Below are positions 5,436 to 7,342 of a stretch of DNA of 7,342 bases, one piece after another. Within the stretch, counting starts at the first letter, position 1. Each line of letters starts with the position of its first letter. The DNA lies in the NCBI GenBank assembly GCA_002400675.1, contig NVQY01000200.1, forward strand, positions 1 through 7,342. Reading direction: 5' to 3'. The stretch is from Paracoccaceae bacterium. GTDB taxonomy: Bacteria > Pseudomonadota > Alphaproteobacteria > Rhodobacterales > Rhodobacteraceae. A program made the position numbers and the translations under genes. Under the pieces are notes generated by a model. The model had not been told where the DNA came from, did not search any database, and saw only the letters and a list, made by a program, of their open reading frames with translations.

Positions 5436-6113
5436 TCACTCATCGAACCCCAGAAAACGCGCGGCATTTTCGACGGGGCGGCGGCGCGAGATTACCGAGT
5501 TCGCGACAAAATCATCGTCCGGCCAACCCAGCGCCACGCATGTCAGTATCACCTGATCGTCGGGTATATTGGCGACTTCACGCACCACCGGGCTTTGCAT
5601 GATGCCCTGACCATTGATAACCGCCCCAAGGCCCCGGCTCCAAGCGGCCAGGACCAGACCGTAGGTCATCGCGCCGGTATCAAAATGGGCGATGGTATTG
5701 TTCAAAAGTGTCCGGTCAAAGCAAACAACGATGGAAACCGGCGCGTCAAATTGGCGAAACCCGCGCATAACCCAGTCTTGGCGGCGCTCGGCATCATGAC
5801 GTTCGATCCCCATAGCTTCGAACAATTGCACCGCGATTTCGATCTGGCGCTTGCGATGTTCGCCCTCATAGGCCGCATAATCCTCAATTTCACGGCTGGG
5901 CGTGACACCGCCAAGCATCCGCTGCGTATTGCCATCGCGAACTTTCTCAAGCGGCGCCCCTGTCAAAACATGCAGATGCCATGGCTGGGTGTTCATCGAG
6001 GATGGGGCGCGGTTTGCCAGAGCGATGATTTCTTGCAAAACCTCCCGCGATACGGGCTGATCCGTAAATCCACGAATGGACCGTCGTTCCTGCATTGCCT
6101 GATCGAGATTCAT
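5436..6113 (-). CDS. FMN-dependent nitroreductase family protein
   Basis: Members are flavoproteins that bind FMN as dimers and use NAD(P)H to reduce nitroaromatics, quinones or related compounds in the cytoplasm; the substrate here cannot be deduced. Taking the ATG at 6113 gives 225 residues, a normal family length. The N-terminal FMN phosphate-binding motif RRSIRGF (residues 10-16) is followed by NRAPSSMNTQPWHLHVLTG (34-52), the flavin-site segment. GAVINGQGI lies at about 163-171, LTCVALGWPD near 190-200, and the C-terminal RRRPVENAARFLGF includes the usual closing basic residues. This start is chosen for its AAGGA ribosome binding site and because the family begins just before the RRS motif. 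An upstream in-frame ATG at 6257 would add 48 residues with no family resemblance. The MFS gene upstream is co-directional, 147 bp away. Confidence 0.92.
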   Translation of the reverse strand: MNLDQAMQERRSIRGFTDQPVSREVLQEIIALANRAPSSMNTQPWHLHVLTGAPLEKVRDGNTQRMLGGVTPSREIEDYAAYEGEHRKRQIEIAVQLFEAMGIERHDAERRQDWVMRGFRQFDAPVSIVVCFDRTLLNNTIAHFDTGAMTYGLVLAAWSRGLGAVINGQGIMQSPVVREVANIPDDQVILTCVALGWPDDDFVANSVISRRRPVENAARFLGFDE

Positions 6114-6139
6114 CGGTAATCCTTTTGCTAAGTCCACGC

Positions 6140-6160
6140 AGTTGTCTGGCGCGGCCAACT
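6140..6160. promoter_or_regulatory. Inverted repeat upstream of the nitroreductase gene, possible operator
   Basis: AGTTG (6140-6144) and CAACT (6156-6160) form an inverted repeat with an 11-base centre, partly symmetric inside. It is centred 37 bp upstream of the nitroreductase start codon. This would suit a dimeric repressor such as those often found with nitroreductases, but no regulator gene is present in the window and the arms are short. Confidence 0.22.
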
Positions 6161-6260
6161 TAACTGTACGCGTTCCACATGCTCGGTTCGGTAGAATAAC
6201 CGTTGATGCCACAGAAACAAGCCACATGCGACGTCGTCCAAGTCCCAACCAATCCACATT

Positions 6261-7342
6261 TCAAAGCGGTTTTTGCAGCAAGGCGATAGCCGCACCAATC
6301 AACAGCAATCCAGCAGCAATCAAAAGGCTGATGCCGATGTTGCCAAACATATCTCCGACCAGCCCGGCCCCATAAGGCCCAAGGGTCTGCGCCACGGCGA
6401 ACACGACGGTAAACAGGCTGATCGCATGGCCCCAGCTTTCCGGGGGCAGGTTCTGGCGGGTAAAGTTGGTGACCGCACCGGGGGCCATGAACACCGACAG
6501 GCCGAATATAACCGCCGAGATCAGCAGCACAGGCCCGCCGGGCAGCACGACAGGCAGGGCAGATCCTATGGCGATGCCGGTCAGGATCAGGGCCAGCGGC
6601 AGGCCCGATGCGTAGCGCGCCAGAACCGGTCGCCAGACCAGCGGTGAGACACTGATGCACAAGCCGAGAATAACCCAGACCAACGCGATAAAACCTGCAT
6701 CTGCCGCCTGTTCAGTCATCCATGCCGACAAAAAGGTGAGATAGACGATATAGCCCAGCCCAAACCCGGCATAGCCCGCCATTTCCGGCAACATACGGCG
6801 TAACGGCAGCGGGGTTGGCGTGGCCTGTGATTGGGCGGGCGTGTGCAGTTGCAGGGCGGCCCACAGGCCCAGCGGCAAGAACGACAGGCTGACGGCCCCA
6901 ATGAAAAACCAACCCATCGGCCAGGACCCCGGACCAAACGCGTCCAGCATCAGCGGCAGCGCGGTTCCGGCCAGAACGATGCCCAAACCTCCGCCCGAGC
7001 CAAACAGGATCGCAATGGCCAGCGCGTTGCGGCGGGGATCATCGCGAAACAATCCGGCGGTCAGAACGCCGGCGGTGGAAAAGGACATCGCGCCAAAAAA
7101 GCCCGCCAGAATCCGCCAAAGCGTCTGCCACCACAGGGCGGCGTTCATGCCGGTCGCCAAAAGCGCCAGCGTGGTGGTGATCAGACCAAAGGCAAACAGC
7201 CGCGACGGCGAAATGTGGCGGATCAGCAGCATGGTCAGGATCGCCCCGGCAATATAGCCAAGCGCATTGGCGGTGTTCAGCCACCCGGCCTGTGCATAAT
7301 TCCACCCCATCTCGGATTTCATCGCCGGCAGCATCAGCCCAT
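6261..7342 (-). CDS. YbfB/YjiJ-family MFS transporter (5' end outside window)
   Basis: This is a major facilitator superfamily membrane carrier of the YbfB/YjiJ (MFS_4) type, whose substrates are mostly unknown. About 360 residues are visible. The frame continues past the first visible ATG (7334) as ...GL to the window edge, fitting the family's N-terminal pattern xYGLMLPAM; some 30 residues are probably missing. Around 11 hydrophobic segments can be counted, consistent with 12 in the full protein. Supporting motifs are LPAMKSEMGWNYAQAGWLNTANALGYIAGA at the first visible loop and helix, WRILAGFFGAMSFSTAGVLTAGLF in the N-terminal half, a cytoplasmic central loop rich in Pro and Thr (about residues 168-185), and GPYGAGLVGDMFGNIG near the end. 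It lies upstream of the nitroreductase gene on the same strand, so the two could share a transcript, though the 147-bp gap makes separate promoters possible. Confidence 0.9.
   Translation of the reverse strand, partial: GLMLPAMKSEMGWNYAQAGWLNTANALGYIAGAILTMLLIRHISPSRLFAFGLITTTLALLATGMNAALWWQTLWRILAGFFGAMSFSTAGVLTAGLFRDDPRRNALAIAILFGSGGGLGIVLAGTALPLMLDAFGPGSWPMGWFFIGAVSLSFLPLGLWAALQLHTPAQSQATPTPLPLRRMLPEMAGYAGFGLGYIVYLTFLSAWMTEQAADAGFIALVWVILGLCISVSPLVWRPVLARYASGLPLALILTGIAIGSALPVVLPGGPVLLISAVIFGLSVFMAPGAVTNFTRQNLPPESWGHAISLFTVVFAVAQTLGPYGAGLVGDMFGNIGISLLIAAGLLLIGAAIALLQKPL

Noticed and set aside
5421..6119. 232-codon + strand frame opposite the nitroreductase gene
   Set aside because: The - strand frame has complete nitroreductase motifs and a ribosome binding site; this one is its mirror with no recognisable domain.
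6820..7257. 145-codon + strand frame opposite the MFS gene
   Set aside because: The opposite strand encodes clear transmembrane helices of an MFS protein; this frame is rich in Pro, Arg and Ala without domain features.
1..7342. Search for CRISPR arrays, tRNA or rRNA genes, prophage, toxin-antitoxin or defence modules
   Set aside because: No regularly spaced repeats, cloverleaf-like segments or recognisable genes of these types were seen by reading both strands.

Overview
The window reads as part of a roseobacter-type alphaproteobacterial chromosome (Rhodobacterales). The reasons are the alphaproteobacterial flagellar regulators FlaF and FlbT next to a DUF1217 protein, a CtrA-type TTAA-N7-TTAAC box in front of them, and moderately high G+C coding sequence. 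The assignment comes from gene content and protein resemblance; no database search was possible.

Positions 1-2874 (+ strand) hold flagellar basal-body, export and motor genes: the 3' end of a FliH-like export regulator, fliN (C-ring), fliP (export gate) and, after a 136-bp gap, fliG (rotor). Facing them on the - strand (2888-4556) is a compact operon read flaF-flbT-DUF1217 gene. FlaF and FlbT control flagellin synthesis, and the DUF1217 protein is an uncharacterised flagellar-cluster protein. fliG and the DUF1217 gene converge on a short hairpin that contains both stop codons. The flaF operon starts from a likely CtrA-controlled promoter at 4598-4629.

About 16 bp beyond that CtrA box the flagellar region ends at what looks like the left end of an IS5-family insertion sequence. 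It is inserted at a TTAG site and cut off after about 64 codons of its transposase. Beyond the break lie about 130 bp of unassigned DNA and then unrelated genes: an ArsC/Spx-like thioredoxin-fold protein (+ strand, 5028-5357), an FMN nitroreductase (- strand, 5436-6113) and a YbfB/YjiJ-type MFS transporter (- strand, 6261 to beyond the right edge). The IS remnant therefore marks a likely rearrangement border between a flagellar cluster and a metabolic/transport segment.

I see no complete novel system such as a defence island, CRISPR array, retron or phage module. The points most worth a second look are the IS/CtrA-promoter junction, the altered EHPQ motif (EHDQ) in FliG, the shared stop-codon hairpin, a perfect 16-bp tandem duplication, and the uncharacterised DUF1217 protein tied to FlaF/FlbT.
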